Below are positions 55,102 to 64,000 of a stretch of DNA of 64,000 nt, in pieces. Source of the DNA: Candidatus Peregrinibacteria bacterium Greene0416_19 (GTDB taxonomy: Bacteria; Patescibacteriota; Gracilibacteria; Peribacterales; Peribacteraceae); the NCBI GenBank assembly GCA_007375735.1, contig VMEW01000009.1, forward strand, positions 1 to 64,000. Reading direction: 5' to 3'. The notes beneath the pieces were generated by a model. It saw only the letters and a program-made list of their open reading frames with translations, did not search any database and had not been told where the DNA came from. Every line of letters begins with the position of its first letter. Position 1 is the first letter of the stretch. The position numbers and the translations under genes are program-made.

Positions 55102-56713
55102 AACAATCTTTGATGGCATCCAATTCCTCAATTGCCGCGTATACAAGCGAAATTTTGAGGGCTTGCTTACCCAAAAGACCTTCGTACGTCACGCCCTCCG
55201 GGAAGATGAGGCTCTGTAGGCGATATTGGTTCTCCACAGAGGAAATCTCCCAAAGTTTGTGAGAGTTTGCGAGAAAGGAACAGCAATGTGCGACGACCGT
55301 TTCCGCGCTCACCTCTTCGGTCTCCTTGGTGTTCCGTTCCATCATGGCCAGCGTGTAGTCGTTGCTGACCTTCTCAAAATCCTTCCGCAACCCGTCCATC
55401 AAATCGAGGTTCGCGTGGTTCTGCTTCATCAGTTCGATCAGGGCTTGCTTCTGCTCCTTCAAGTTCTGAATCTTCCGCTGCAACTCCGCGTTCTCGCGGG
55501 TGAGCATCTTGTACTTCTCGTCCCACCTCTCCAAGACCGCCTCCCTGAACAGCGCCAAGAGCTCCTTGGAGGGCGTGACGGTCTTCAGGTAATCCACGAA
55601 AGCCCTCTGGCCTTCTTCGGCGGTGATGCGGAAGCGCCCACACGCCTTGTTCGGGCAGCCGTAATAGTAGTAGTACCTCCCGTGGCGGTTGTAGGACGGG
55701 TAGCCCGTCGAGGGGGAGCCGCAATGCGAGCAGCGGAGGAAGCGGCGCAAGGGGAACTGGGGATTGAGCTTCTTGCGGGGAAAATTTACCAGCCTCTTTC
55801 CTTGTCCGCTCAGCGCCTTCTGCAAGCGGTTCCACTCCTCGGGCGTGAGTGCGCCCTTGAACTTCGCCTGTATGAGCTTTCCGTCCGTCCACTTCGAGCA
55901 GAGCATCCCGCCGTAGAGGGGACTGCGGCAGATCTTCGTCCACGTCTGTCTGGTGATGAGATTGCGCTTCACCTCGCCGCTCTTGGCGCGGTACTTGCGG
56001 GAGCAGAATCCCTTGGCCCGCAATTCGGCGGTTACTTGCGTAATGGTGTGCGTTCCTGCCATCTGCTTCCGTAGACCGTAACATAAGAGTTCCCACTGCT
56101 GAGTATCTTCAGTGGGGAGAAGGATTGGCTTCTCTCGCTCGTCCCTTGCGTTACGGAATCCTGTTGGAGCAGAACGACACCAGTAGCCCTCTTGCGTCAG
56201 CATTTTCTCAACACCGATTGTTCGCTGGGTTTTTACGCGGTTTTCAAACTGCGCAAATATGGCGTGTATCCCTTCCATCATTTCACCTTCTGCGGTTCCG
56301 CTGTTGAAAGACTGTGTAGAAAACTCCATTCGCACACCAATCTTCTTCAAGTTTTCCTTGATTACCGCATATGTCGCAAGTCCTCCGCGACTTGCCCTAT
56401 CCACTTTGTGTAAAACCCAAACACCAACCTTCCCTTCGTTCTTTACCGTGTAATCAATAACCTTCTCAAATTCCAGCCTGTCATGTTTTGATGCGGATTC
56501 GGCGATCTCAAATTCTTTCAGGAGCTTATATCCTTTCTGAGCCATGTATTCCGCGTTGTCCCTGCGCTGCTTCTCCAAGCTGTCACCAATCTTTTGTTGT
56601 TTGATCGTCGAGACGCGGAGAATGGAAATGGCATACTCGGAGCGCATCGGCTTCAACTCTCTTCCATTATAGCTATAAGAGCAAGGAACTGAGTTACTGT
56701 CAACTTCGATCAT
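55061..56713 (-). CDS. large serine recombinase (resolvase/integrase)
   Basis: YAISILRVSTIKQQKIGDSLEKQRRDNAEY...VDRASRGG; zinc ribbon RCSHCGSPSTGYPSYNRHGRYYYYYGCPNKACG; coiled coil; 3' end overlaps tRNA-Glu. Confidence 0.95.
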   Translation of the reverse strand: MIEVDSNSVPCSYSYNGRELKPMRSEYAISILRVSTIKQQKIGDSLEKQRRDNAEYMAQKGYKLLKEFEIAESASKHDRLEFEKVIDYTVKNEGKVGVWVLHKVDRASRGGLATYAVIKENLKKIGVRMEFSTQSFNSGTAEGEMMEGIHAIFAQFENRVKTQRTIGVEKMLTQEGYWCRSAPTGFRNARDEREKPILLPTEDTQQWELLCYGLRKQMAGTHTITQVTAELRAKGFCSRKYRAKSGEVKRNLITRQTWTKICRSPLYGGMLCSKWTDGKLIQAKFKGALTPEEWNRLQKALSGQGKRLVNFPRKKLNPQFPLRRFLRCSHCGSPSTGYPSYNRHGRYYYYYGCPNKACGRFRITAEEGQRAFVDYLKTVTPSKELLALFREAVLERWDEKYKMLTRENAELQRKIQNLKEQKQALIELMKQNHANLDLMDGLRKDFEKVSNDYTLAMMERNTKETEEVSAETVVAHCCSFLANSHKLWEISSVENQYRLQSLIFPEGVTYEGLLGKQALKISLVYAAIEELDAIKDCLAAPRGIEPRLQE

Positions 56714-56892
56714 CGGTCCGAGGGGGAATCAGTGGATGGGAGAGGACGATTGGGAAGGAGTTCTTTGAGCGTTTGTTCGAGCGTCACGTCCGCGAGGGCG
56801 TATACGCGGTCGCATAGCTCCTCCACCTCTTTGTCCGTGAGGTCGTTCGCCTTCTTGCCGAGGATTTTGCGACAGCGCTCGATGCTTAGCAT
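56710..56892 (-). CDS. small hypothetical protein
   Basis: MLSIERCRKILGKKANDLTDKEVEELCDRVYALADVTLEQTLKELL; overlaps genes on both sides. Confidence 0.6.
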   Translation of the reverse strand: MLSIERCRKILGKKANDLTDKEVEELCDRVYALADVTLEQTLKELLPNRPLPSTDSPSDR

Positions 56893-58253
56893 GGTGAGGG
56901 GTCGCCACTCACGGCGTCGGAATTGCTTAAAGGGGGTTTAAGGAAATCAGACCCCGTGTCTCCTTCGAGGTACCGCTTGCATTCCTCCCCAAGGAACCAT
57001 CGCAGGTCTTCCTTCAGTCGTATGTGGTTGGACGTGTCGAGCGTATCGCCTTCCGCTTCCTCGCAAATGCCGAGGATCACGAAAGTTCGCATCTCCTTAT
57101 GGGCCGTTCCGGGGACGCAATTCAGTAATGCCGTCACGTCGCTCGTCTTGAGTTCCCCGCCCTTGCGGATCAGCTCATGGAAGAGCGGCGCTCGGTGTCC
57201 GGGTGCGGAATCGAACGCCAGCAACATGACAATGCGCATGTCCTGCGGTGCAAGCTGCGTGCGCCCTGTCGCAAGCGCGTGCCCGCGAGCGATGTTGTAG
57301 AGGCACTGGTTGATACGGTTCTCGTGCTCCACGCTTGGCACGGTGTGGCTGAACTCTTTTTCGTCACCCTCCCATTTCTCCTTATAGACGATTACCTGCC
57401 CGCGCAGGCGGGCCAGAAGCACGGAGCATCGAGAAACGACTTTCAGGAGCGAATCGTCCTCGGTTTGCTTGTTCCATTCCACGCCCTGTGGATATTGATG
57501 CCAGAGGGTATGCAGGAACTCCCGCGTGACCTTGCGACATTCAAGTTCCTTGCTCTTGTAGGATGTGTCCTTGAGCTGATGGGCGAGTTCCTCTGCCGTT
57601 TTCCGCCTCAAGTGGAGACCGAGGAAGAAGATGCGCTGCCCGAGAGTACCCATCGCCTTCCAGACCCGTGGAGAGATGGGCGTCGAAGCCGCGAGCATCA
57701 TGAAGACGTAGTCCCCGCGCAATGTCCTTCTGCCGTGGATACCGGTGTCTGTTGACAACCCCTCGCCGTCGAGGACGCGGGTGAGGATGCCGAGATTCTT
57801 CATCAGGTCGTCATCGCGTGCGGAGAAGATCGTCGCCATATCCCGCACAAGGAACATGTGGCGTCGGATGCGAGTGAGTAGATCGAGCTTCGGCAGATTT
57901 TCCTTCTTTACATTCGCGGCATTCGAGACGAACGACGCGGGAGTGAAGGTGTCTGACGAGTAGGTGATTTTCTCGATTTCGTCGAAGATGTTGATAGCAA
58001 TGGTCTTGCCCGCTGCAGGTGAGTCCACCAGCACTAGCGCGAAGCAGTTCGTGACGTCGCGGATGAGCAATTGCGTGACGACGGACATACTTACTTCCAC
58101 TGCCGTGGCAAGTTCCGGGAAATTCTGCTTGATGGTCGCGTGCCACTCCTCAAAGGTCGTGGCTTTCGAGGGTTCCGGCACTTTGGCCACGCTGAAGGTA
58201 GGTTCTGCCGATGGAAGAAATTTTTGCTGATCTTGCGATTGTTTCGGACTCAT
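56886..58253 (-). CDS. putative P-loop ATPase of the mobile element
   Basis: ALVLVDSPAAGKTIAINIFDEIEKI (Walker A-like); 455-aa ORF. Confidence 0.7.
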   Translation of the reverse strand: MSPKQSQDQQKFLPSAEPTFSVAKVPEPSKATTFEEWHATIKQNFPELATAVEVSMSVVTQLLIRDVTNCFALVLVDSPAAGKTIAINIFDEIEKITYSSDTFTPASFVSNAANVKKENLPKLDLLTRIRRHMFLVRDMATIFSARDDDLMKNLGILTRVLDGEGLSTDTGIHGRRTLRGDYVFMMLAASTPISPRVWKAMGTLGQRIFFLGLHLRRKTAEELAHQLKDTSYKSKELECRKVTREFLHTLWHQYPQGVEWNKQTEDDSLLKVVSRCSVLLARLRGQVIVYKEKWEGDEKEFSHTVPSVEHENRINQCLYNIARGHALATGRTQLAPQDMRIVMLLAFDSAPGHRAPLFHELIRKGGELKTSDVTALLNCVPGTAHKEMRTFVILGICEEAEGDTLDTSNHIRLKEDLRWFLGEECKRYLEGDTGSDFLKPPLSNSDAVSGDPSPC

Positions 58254-58417
58254 TCTTATAAATTGGAAAAAATATAAAAAGACGCCGCCCCCGGAGGGCG
58301 GATAGCAGCAGTCTTTGCCCTTACGGGATTGCAGTCAAAAAAGTGAGGGTTCCCGTACCCTATTTTTCTGATTTGGCTTCTGCAGATTCTATTGATAAGT
58401 ACTACAGCTGAGAAAAC

Positions 58418-58804
58418 TCAGACCTCTTGTGGTCGATCAAAGCGTTGCAAATACACCGTGAACATCTTCTCACCACCGCTCGTGACGTCCGTTCTCACCC
58501 GCATGCCGTGATTCGCAGAGAGCAGCAGCTTCGTAATATGCGGGTTCGTCTTATTGCCGAGTCCATATGTCTGCAGCAGCCTTCCCTGATTTGCCATCAA
58601 TGCATCAGCGGCGTTTCGAAATTCCTCGTATTGCTTACACCATTCGTAGTACGTCTTCTTGCCGATGCCGATCTCCACGCATGCGCCCTCGACCGTCGGA
58701 ACGACGTCGCCGTACTTCTTGGGATGCGCGGCATAGTTAAGCACCAGTGCCACAAGCGCTGGCGCGTATTTCGATGGTCTACCGACTTTCCTCTGCATCG
58801 GCAT
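58418..58804 (-). CDS. terminase small subunit-like / HTH DNA-packaging-like protein
   Basis: GRPSKYAPALVALVL...VEGACVEIGIGKKTYYEWCKQYEEFRNAADAL. Confidence 0.65.
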   Translation of the reverse strand: MPMQRKVGRPSKYAPALVALVLNYAAHPKKYGDVVPTVEGACVEIGIGKKTYYEWCKQYEEFRNAADALMANQGRLLQTYGLGNKTNPHITKLLLSANHGMRVRTDVTSGGEKMFTVYLQRFDRPQEV

Positions 58805-58989
58805 TAACTCTGCTCTCGGCATCCGCAAAGGCAAGTTCAAAGCTGGCAAGTACACACAGCCGATTTGTAGCCTCACTGCGATGTGTTCGGACCTCGCAGG
58901 AGAAAAACCCCGCCCACTCTGACTCCAACACTTCCAAGCCGATTTGCAGGAGCCAGCAGCACTTCACTTTCTATCATGGATATCTCCGG

Positions 58990-59547
58990 TCAAGTCCGTG
59001 CGTGGGCACCACTTTTCCTATTCTCACTTTTCCATTGCTCTAGTTTGGCAATAACAAGACGATCCCGCATGTGCATCCATACTTCTTTCCATTCAGCTGG
59101 GACTCTATCTGCCCAATCTAACAAATTCTCTTTGTCTTTGGGCGCAAATATTTTCTTTCCTTCCCGGTCAGCAATAAGTCTCAGACAAAGAACCAATGTG
59201 TCGTAAACAAAATTTACATCGCTCCAATAACTTTCTGCCAACGATTCACAAGCCCCAATCATCTTTGCATACTTTCTGATGAGTGATTTCTCTCTCCCTC
59301 TTTTTGTGATAACGCCTTGATACTTCCAGGTCGTTGCCTCCACGTGCTGACGCCAGTATTTAAAGAGCGGCAGGTGGGAGTACGAGACGCAGGGTTTCAA
59401 ATTTTTGTTATGCAAAAAATACGCCCAGCAATCGTGCTGATACACAAAGGCTCTCAGCTCAATCTCGCATTTTCCTTTGCCATTGGGAATCATCTGCTTG
59501 GAAGGGGGATCATCGAGTTGAGATTTTAGCGCAATAGAAACTTTCAT
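58990..59547 (-). CDS. hypothetical protein
   Basis: 185-aa ORF. Confidence 0.6.
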   Translation of the reverse strand: MKVSIALKSQLDDPPSKQMIPNGKGKCEIELRAFVYQHDCWAYFLHNKNLKPCVSYSHLPLFKYWRQHVEATTWKYQGVITKRGREKSLIRKYAKMIGACESLAESYWSDVNFVYDTLVLCLRLIADREGKKIFAPKDKENLLDWADRVPAEWKEVWMHMRDRLVIAKLEQWKSENRKSGAHART

Positions 59548-59553
59548 CGCGTG

Positions 59554-60348
59554 TCATGCATTTAGAGTTGAAACATTACTTTTGGTCGCATTTTGATTTA
59601 AGGTTTGTTCTGCAAACGTCGCTCGAACTCCGTTCACAAGGAAGATGAGGAATAAAATTCTCACGAGCCAACTGGCTGAATTTATTTGATTAGCAAAGGC
59701 TAGGTCCGGATTAGAATTGAAATTCATGAGAGCAACTAGCGCTCCGAGAGTTTCGATGCAGTACAGGGATAAGCCGGCAATCGCAGCGACGCGTGACATC
59801 TTCGCAGTAAAGTAGGAGCAAAGAGCGAGTGCAATTATCAGTGCAATTGTCATAAAGTAGGTTGCACCGTACAAATTGGGATGAAATAGTAGTTGAAGCA
59901 CGTTCGCCAGCGCTCCGATTCCTGACACCACTGCCGAAAACCAAGCCGCTCTCCGACGCGCCTTCGGATCACTGAGATCCGGCTTCATCCATCCGAAAAA
60001 TGAAACCCCTGCATCCTTTCGCACATACTTCTTTGCCACTTTCTGCGCGACTACACAGCACACGGTCAGCAGCACATACCCCGTCAGCATATTGAAAGCG
60101 TTATCACCGGAACGTCTTAGGAGGAGTTGATCTCCTATGATCGTGACGGTCAAGATCGAGAAGAGCATGCACAGGAACGTGGCGATCCAGGCGACCAAAA
60201 ACAGAATCGTTCCTTTGGGTGCCACCGGGGACGGCGCATTGCGCAACTTTGATGCGCAGTGCTTGCACTTGATTGCTTCTTTCTGGATTTCTTCAGCGCA
60301 GAAAGGACACTTTGTTTTCCCCGAAGACGGGGTAACACGCGAACCCAT
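59554..60348 (-). CDS. zinc-ribbon multi-TM membrane protein
   Basis: KTKCPFCAEEIQKEAIKCKHCASKL then about 6 TM segments. Confidence 0.75.
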   Translation of the reverse strand: MGSRVTPSSGKTKCPFCAEEIQKEAIKCKHCASKLRNAPSPVAPKGTILFLVAWIATFLCMLFSILTVTIIGDQLLLRRSGDNAFNMLTGYVLLTVCCVVAQKVAKKYVRKDAGVSFFGWMKPDLSDPKARRRAAWFSAVVSGIGALANVLQLLFHPNLYGATYFMTIALIIALALCSYFTAKMSRVAAIAGLSLYCIETLGALVALMNFNSNPDLAFANQINSASWLVRILFLIFLVNGVRATFAEQTLNQNATKSNVSTLNA

Positions 60349-60441
60349 ACTGATAGGGGAAAGGAGGGTGGAGCACTCGCATTCCCGGATACTCTTAAGG
60401 GACGCGCTGTGCTCCGTGCGCCAGCAATCGCGTCGGGACGA

Positions 60442-60499
60442 GTCCCTAGGGAATGCTGAACGGAGTCAGCCGCGCCCCTTACGGGGCACTCCTAGGGAC
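60442..60499. repeat. Inverted repeat inside the element
   Basis: gtccctagggaatgc...gccccttacggggcactcctagggac. Confidence 0.7.
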
Positions 60500-60644
60500 G
60501 ACCAAAGTCAGGACGTCAGGCCGATGCAATTACTGGCGCGTTGAAATTATGCCCCTGTTTTTCGGCAAAGGAAAGCGAGTTTGACGCACAAATAGAGGCC
60601 TCTTTACGACGAATAATTGCTGCTACACTGTCGTTGCGCCAGCA

Positions 60645-61592
60645 ATGCAACGAGTCTCTTCACCATCTGCGATCCATGCGGATCGTGTCCGATACATCAA
60701 GCTCGGACAAAAAGGCAAATGGGAAAAGGAGTGCCTTGGGAAAGGCATCATCCGTTTCGGTTTTGGTACTGGCACTGCCGAAAGATTTCCTTTATGCCGT
60801 GACCATAGGTGGGACGACCTTACGGAATCTTTTAAGGCTACAGGAAAGAACAGAGGAACGGTGACCCGATCCTTAAACGAAACGCGACTGTTCTTTAAGG
60901 ATGATGGATCGATACTTTGGATCACATTCGTAGGTGAGCGGTTATGTTGGGGATTCTTGGAACCCGATCCGGCTGAAAAATATCAGGACGGCAATACTGT
61001 CTTTCGTAAAATAAAGAATGGATGGCGATGGGCTGATGTGAATGGTGAGCAGCTAACCAAAGATCGACTTTCGGGCGCACTGACGAAGCTAGCGGCGTAT
61101 CAGGGAACATCGTGCAATATGAATGCGAACGTAGCGAAGTACGTCGTTCGGCGCATTAATGCCCAGAAACCACGCGAAGTTGAGCGTGCTCTCATCATTT
61201 TGGAGAAAATGCAGGCATCAGTGTTGGGGATGATGAAGCTACTGGAACCGAAGGATTTTGAGATGTTGGTCGATCTTGTTTTTTCCATCAGCGGATGGCG
61301 TCGCCAAGGAATCGTCGGCAAAACCCAAAAGACACTCGACCTGGATCTCCTGTTGCCAAGCACCGGGGAACGGGCATTCGTGCAGGTCAAATCTAAAACC
61401 GATCAAGCGGTTCTTGATGAATACATTGGAAAACTGAATGAGCTCGGTCCTTATGATCGGATGTTCTTTGTCTACCATTCGGGGAAAGCAGAAACTGACG
61501 ATGGGCGGGTAATTGTCATTGGACCAGAAAAAATAGCAGAAATGGCAATTGATGCAGGTCTAGTGACTTGGCTTATACGCAAGGTTTCTTGA
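60645..61592 (+). CDS. Mrr-like restriction endonuclease with N-terminal domain of unknown type
   Basis: C-terminal LEPKDFEMLVDLVFSISGWRRQGIVGKTQKTLDLDLLLPSTGERAFVQVKSKTD: PD-(D/E)xK Mrr_cat-like. Confidence 0.75.
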   Translation: MQRVSSPSAIHADRVRYIKLGQKGKWEKECLGKGIIRFGFGTGTAERFPLCRDHRWDDLTESFKATGKNRGTVTRSLNETRLFFKDDGSILWITFVGERLCWGFLEPDPAEKYQDGNTVFRKIKNGWRWADVNGEQLTKDRLSGALTKLAAYQGTSCNMNANVAKYVVRRINAQKPREVERALIILEKMQASVLGMMKLLEPKDFEMLVDLVFSISGWRRQGIVGKTQKTLDLDLLLPSTGERAFVQVKSKTDQAVLDEYIGKLNELGPYDRMFFVYHSGKAETDDGRVIVIGPEKIAEMAIDAGLVTWLIRKVS

Positions 61593-61596
61593 ATTT

Positions 61597-61929
61597 CTAA
61601 TGCATAATTGCCCTCATCTCATCGAGGATTCGCAACTCACTTTGTTCCCACTGCTTACTCTGTTTATCAGATTTGTAACCCATCCAAATGGAAATAAATA
61701 ATGCGACTGAAGAAACAGCAATGGAGGCGATGAGGTGCAAGTTGGCTGTTCTCCCCGCTAACTCATTTGTCGCTACATTGATCAGCGGCTGCACGCGATC
61801 AAGTTCGACTCTACCTGCTGGTCTAGATATCAATTCATAAGCTTCTTTTAATAGATTCCTCAGGTCTTTTTTTGCCCATTCCGATGGAAAGCCAGGATGG
61901 TCATGGAGGAGATCGTAAATATCTTTCAT
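61597..61929 (-). CDS. hypothetical single-TM protein
   Basis: TM LHLIASIAVSSVALFISIWMGY. Confidence 0.5.
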   Translation of the reverse strand: MKDIYDLLHDHPGFPSEWAKKDLRNLLKEAYELISRPAGRVELDRVQPLINVATNELAGRTANLHLIASIAVSSVALFISIWMGYKSDKQSKQWEQSELRILDEMRAIMH

Positions 61930-61986
61930 GGCCTTATGCTAATTTATATACATGGAAATCCCTAAAACAAATGAACAACCCTGTAT

Positions 61987-62640
61987 CTATACCTTAATCA
62001 TGGTTACCCCTTTCCGTGGCTGATGACGTCTGTCGACCGCTACCAAATAACCGATGTCTTGCAGATGTTCGTACAAGCGATCGATGCGCCAAAGAAGGTC
62101 TTTCACATCGATGCTAGCTAGAGCTGCCATGTTGTAGCTCTTCCCTTTCCTTGTTTGAGGGTAGCGAAAGAGCTCATTCTGGGGATCATCAATTTCCTCC
62201 TGCAGAATCTTCCGCTGTGCGAAGTATGCAATGAGCTCTTGCAACTCGGGAATGACCTGCTGCTGCAGACGATCAATCTCTTCTTGGGTCAGGATGTCTT
62301 GATCCTCGTTGATTTGAATGGGGATCCATTCTGTTTCGAGAATGACCCTCTGAATCTTCGTGAAGAGATGCAAGATGTCGTGTGACGACCTATCGGATTG
62401 TCCAAGATCGGAGAGCGTAGATTTCAAGAACAATTCAATGCCATGATGGATGTCAAAAAGCGCGGACGGCAGCAAATCGAAGGATGTGTAGCGGATTGGC
62501 AGCCACCCATCAGGCACGCGGGGATTATCTGTGCTCCACAGATGCACAGGTTCCAGCAGTTGCTGGCAAATGAGCCGAGCGGTTTTGAAATATCCTTGGC
62601 CATGGAAGAGTAAGCCTTCTTTTTCAAGGTTGCGTTGCAC
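61987..62640 (-). CDS. hypothetical protein, possibly HEPN-like
   Basis: Helical; SALFDIHHGIELFLKSTLSDLG...SHDILHLF. Confidence 0.6.
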   Translation of the reverse strand: MQRNLEKEGLLFHGQGYFKTARLICQQLLEPVHLWSTDNPRVPDGWLPIRYTSFDLLPSALFDIHHGIELFLKSTLSDLGQSDRSSHDILHLFTKIQRVILETEWIPIQINEDQDILTQEEIDRLQQQVIPELQELIAYFAQRKILQEEIDDPQNELFRYPQTRKGKSYNMAALASIDVKDLLWRIDRLYEHLQDIGYLVAVDRRHQPRKGVTMIKV

Positions 62641-62859
62641 AAGTTATTCTTACACCATTAGCTGCAGACTGCCTAGGTCGTTGCAGGTACAGTCATGGGT
62701 GCAATATCCTTCAAAACCTTATACCAGTCCATCATCGTCTCTAGCAGAGGGCTTGTGATTCGCATCCTTGGGGCTGCCACGAAGCAGAGTTCGCTGCGGC
62801 GAACACGCTTCATGGCACAGCCACGTCATAATGACAGAGACTGCTTCGTGGTCCTGTAG

Positions 62860-63168
62860 CGATGCGTTTTCTCGGAAAAGCTCCGAGATCGCGTGATGAC
62901 GCACAATGCCGGGAAAGTCACATCCACCAAAAGCAGGGTGCCTTGGAAACTCATCTTTTTTGAATGTTACGCGGAGAAAGGCGATGCTTTGCGTCGTGAA
63001 CAGTATTTGAAAACAACCTCAGGAAAGAGAGCTTTGAAGTTGATGCTGAGAAATACGTTGCAGATTGAAAGCGAATCCTTCACTCATCCACCGCCAATCA
63101 CGTCGAAAAAGATCTCAGGAAACTTACCGGCCCAGCGATGGCGGTTTGTTCAGGGGTTCCTAAGGTGA
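62860..63168 (+). pseudogene. truncated GIY-YIG endonuclease (C-terminal half)
   Basis: FSEKLRDRVMTHNAGKVTSTKSRVPWKLIFFECYAEKGDALRREQYLKTTSGKRALK; stop at 62857-62859 and no GIY...YIG upstream in frame. Confidence 0.7.
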
Positions 63169-63194
63169 TTCGCGGTCTCGGTTTGCTAATTCAG

Positions 63195-63225
63195 AAAAAG
63201 CCGCCACCCGAAGGTGACGGCCCGT
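63195..63225 (-). terminator. Rho-independent terminator for the minus-strand gene downstream
   Basis: aaaaagccgccacccgaaggtgacggc: minus-strand gccgtcacc-ttc-gggtggcggcttttt. Confidence 0.6.
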
Positions 63226-63268
63226 GGTCAGATGAAGACTGACCGTCTGTTTCTATCGCTCCTTTCCG

Positions 63269-64000
63269 TCAGTACGTCGGCAGCGGAGGAGTGCGCCCCA
63301 GGACGACGCGTTGTGATTTGGCGAGCGCCGCAGACGTGATCTCCTCATCGCAGGAGAAGTTGTAGAGCTGCTGATGGGATTCCAATCCATCGCAGAAGCT
63401 GTTTTCCGCCACGCCTCCCATGGTGCCGAGTTGCTTCAGAGCCAGCTTGCGCAGCATCCAGCCGATAGGCTCGGTGAGCAGCTCCTGCAGCGGGAACAGC
63501 ATGTTGCAGTCGATCGGATCGTCCGCGCTCCACCGGTCCTTGAGCTCCAGGCTGTGGAGCGTGATGCCGCGCAGAGTCGCGAGGTGCAGCAGTCCGCCTG
63601 AATTGATGATCCCGCAGCGATGGAAGGACAACCGTTTGAGCTGTTTCCACTGCCGGGAAGACAGGCAGTCCAGCAGGACGCCGGGCGAGTCCAGGTGTGC
63701 CACGCTCCATTCTTCCAGCTGCTCCGCCAGCACGGTTTCGCTGCACTCCAGGAGTTCCCGTCGCAGAGCAGCGGTGCTCCCGTCGACTGGCCATGCATGT
63801 CTGATCTGCAGAGCCTTCAGTGCGGGGAGCTGAGCAGCTGCTTTCGCGATCTCGCGCAGCGCACCGGGAAAGGGACTGTAGAGGATCAGCGTCTCCAGAT
63901 TCCCGCTTTTCGGCAGCATGCGCTCGATCGTGGCCGGTTCCGCGAACCAGAGCCCGAGTTCCCTGAAGCGGTTCTCGGGGAGGGCGTCGAGCGCGGCGAT
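63269..64000 (-). CDS. LRR-like hypothetical protein, 5' end beyond the window
   Basis: Leucine-rich periodicity (NLETLILYSPFPGALREIAKAAAQLPALKALQIRHAW); frame stays open to 64000. Confidence 0.55.
   Translation of the reverse strand: MAALDALPENRFRELGLWFAEPATIERMLPKSGNLETLILYSPFPGALREIAKAAAQLPALKALQIRHAWPVDGSTAALRRELLECSETVLAEQLEEWSVAHLDSPGVLLDCLSSRQWKQLKRLSFHRCGIINSGGLLHLATLRGITLHSLELKDRWSADDPIDCNMLFPLQELLTEPIGWMLRKLALKQLGTMGGVAENSFCDGLESHQQLYNFSCDEEITSAALAKSQRVVLGRTPPLPTY

Larger units (their letters stand above)
55091..62779. mobile_element. Candidate integrative element at tRNA-Glu, bounded by the 11-bp direct repeat tggggctgcca (55091-55101 and 62769-62779)
   Basis: Recombinase overlapping the tRNA 3' end; second copy of the tRNA 3' terminus; cargo of unknowns with a visibly more AT-rich right half. 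Confidence 0.6.

Noticed and set aside
1-64000. CRISPR array
   Set aside because: No regularly spaced 20-40 bp direct repeats with unique spacers seen; short-period arrays have no spacers
1-64000. rRNA operon or alternative genetic code
   Set aside because: No rRNA-like segment seen; TGA is used as a stop at ends of conserved genes, so no evidence of TGA recoding

Overview
This is a 64 kb chromosomal window of a high-GC bacterium. Small compact genes, standard stop usage (TGA acts as stop) and family content suggest a Candidate Phyla Radiation lineage (Peribacteria-like); that is inference only. Well-supported genes include two tandem purP-like ligases, secF, tig, a RelA/SpoT homologue, dtd, rplJ-rplL, an LCP protein, lexA, a Y-family polymerase, valS, a K+ channel, pnp, a MazF-type TA pair, rpsO, rmuC, a UvrD/PcrA helicase, rsmA, comEC, a prepilin, a DM13 protein, two MFS transporters, a TfoX-N protein, tRNA-Cys(GCA) and tRNA-Glu(TTC). 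From about 55.1 to 62.8 kb there is a candidate integrative element. A large serine recombinase gene overlaps the 3' end of tRNA-Glu, and an 11-bp copy of that tRNA end (TGGGGCTGCCA) recurs about 7.7 kb away. The element carries a P-loop ATPase, a terminase-small-subunit-like protein and an Mrr-like nuclease. The most unusual signal is repeat architecture: (i) dispersed palindromic elements that nest inside each other and sit in frame inside the Y-family polymerase and helicase genes, resembling Rickettsia palindromic elements in behaviour; (ii) inverted arrays of 7-, 8- or 9-bp periodic units in intergenic regions and one in comEC. Other leads are a shared SOS-box-like motif at lexA and rmuC, a possible Val-rich leader/attenuator upstream of valS, and a caspase-like (clan CD) peptidase candidate. 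Everything was read by eye from the sequence and ORF track; no searches were run.
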